Under the pieces are notes generated by a model. It did not search any database, was not told where the DNA came from, and worked only from the letters and a program-made list of their open reading frames with translations. Positions 29,638 to 30,000 of a stretch of DNA of 30,000 nucleotides are shown piece by piece. How positions within the stretch are numbered: the stretch's first letter is position 1; each line of letters opens with the position of its first letter. Source of the DNA: Symbiodinium natans (taxonomy: Eukaryota; Sar; Dinophyceae; Suessiales; Symbiodiniaceae); assembly GCA_905221605.1 (NCBI GenBank), contig CAJNDS010000450.1:61328-91327 (forward strand). The letters are read 5' to 3'. A program made the translations under genes and the position numbers.

Positions 29638-29991
29638 GCAAGCTTGCACGGCTTAGGCGGAGTGCAGCCCACTCCATTTGCAAAACCAATGCTGGTGTGA
29701 ATTCAGAAACTCTTCTTGTTACAGCAAGTTTGCACGGCTTAAAAAAGCGGGGTGGCTGGTCAGGGGGGCAGTCCGGCGTATTGCAAACGCAATGCTCGCA
29801 GGTGAAGGTCCGTATGCTGTTGGAAGTAACCGAATGCCTCCGCACGATGCGTTTGGCAAAGATTCATATGCTTTTGGAAGTAACCTAAGTTGGGGGGGTT
29901 GGGTGGGGCCAGCCCCCCCTTTTGCAAACACAATGCTCGCGTGCTGGGCTTGGTAGGATTCATATGCTGTGATGCAAGTTTGCACGGCTTA
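29638..29991 (+). repeat. imperfect short repeat family at the right edge
   Basis: GCAAGYTTGCACGGCTTA occurs at 29638, 29724 and 29974. TTGCAAACRCAATGCTCGC or a close form occurs at 29677, 29781 and 29922. TATGCTNTTGGAAGTAACC occurs twice. The spacing is irregular, and the family probably continues past the window. Confidence 0.75.
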
Positions 29992-30000
29992 GCCTGCGCT

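Overview
The window looks like nuclear DNA of a dinoflagellate, probably of the coral-symbiont family Symbiodiniaceae. The evidence is indirect. There are many internal arrays of the TTTAGGG telomere repeat. Microsatellites are abundant. There are relics of a LINE-type endonuclease and of a retrotransposon gag-like protein of a kind I associate with dinoflagellate genomes. One candidate gene has strongly G/C-ending codons. No conserved housekeeping gene, rRNA, tRNA, CRISPR or bacterial operon structure is visible, and no dinoflagellate spliced-leader sequence was found. The organism call is inference.

Layout. 1-4.5 kb is non-coding, with a CT microsatellite, degenerate telomere-like tracts and a ~470 bp TAGTAA hexanucleotide array bracketed by copies of an A/T palindrome. 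4.5-13 kb holds more than a dozen short CCCTAAA/TTTAGGG arrays in both orientations. Several enclose short open fragments that read like exon pieces (about 6.0, 7.5, 9.4 and 9.7 kb). A decayed LINE endonuclease lies on the minus strand at 8.9-9.4 kb. The best gene candidate is a 170-residue minus-strand membrane/secretory protein at 11.79-12.30 kb. A ~122-triplet CAG array lies at 13.9-14.3 kb.

15.7-27 kb is a mosaic of related repeats. A ~1.3 kb segment is present twice (15.76-17.07 and 18.70-20.12 kb). The copies flank a tandem array of ~50 bp palindromes (17.5-18.1 kb), which is itself bracketed by GAACCG-rich arrays. A gag-like pseudogene (22.13-22.73 kb) shares its 3' end and tail with both copies. 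It is followed by a higher-order repeat array (23.15-26.93 kb) built of blocks recurring in the order a-b-c-d. 27-30 kb is mostly unassigned, with one more telomere-like array, an A/T microsatellite and a short imperfect repeat family at the right edge.

No set of genes here can be shown to work together. The dominant theme is repeat growth: telomere-like arrays, retroelement decay, segmental duplication and palindrome arrays. All protein calls except the 11.8-12.3 kb ORF and the two retroelement relics are weak.
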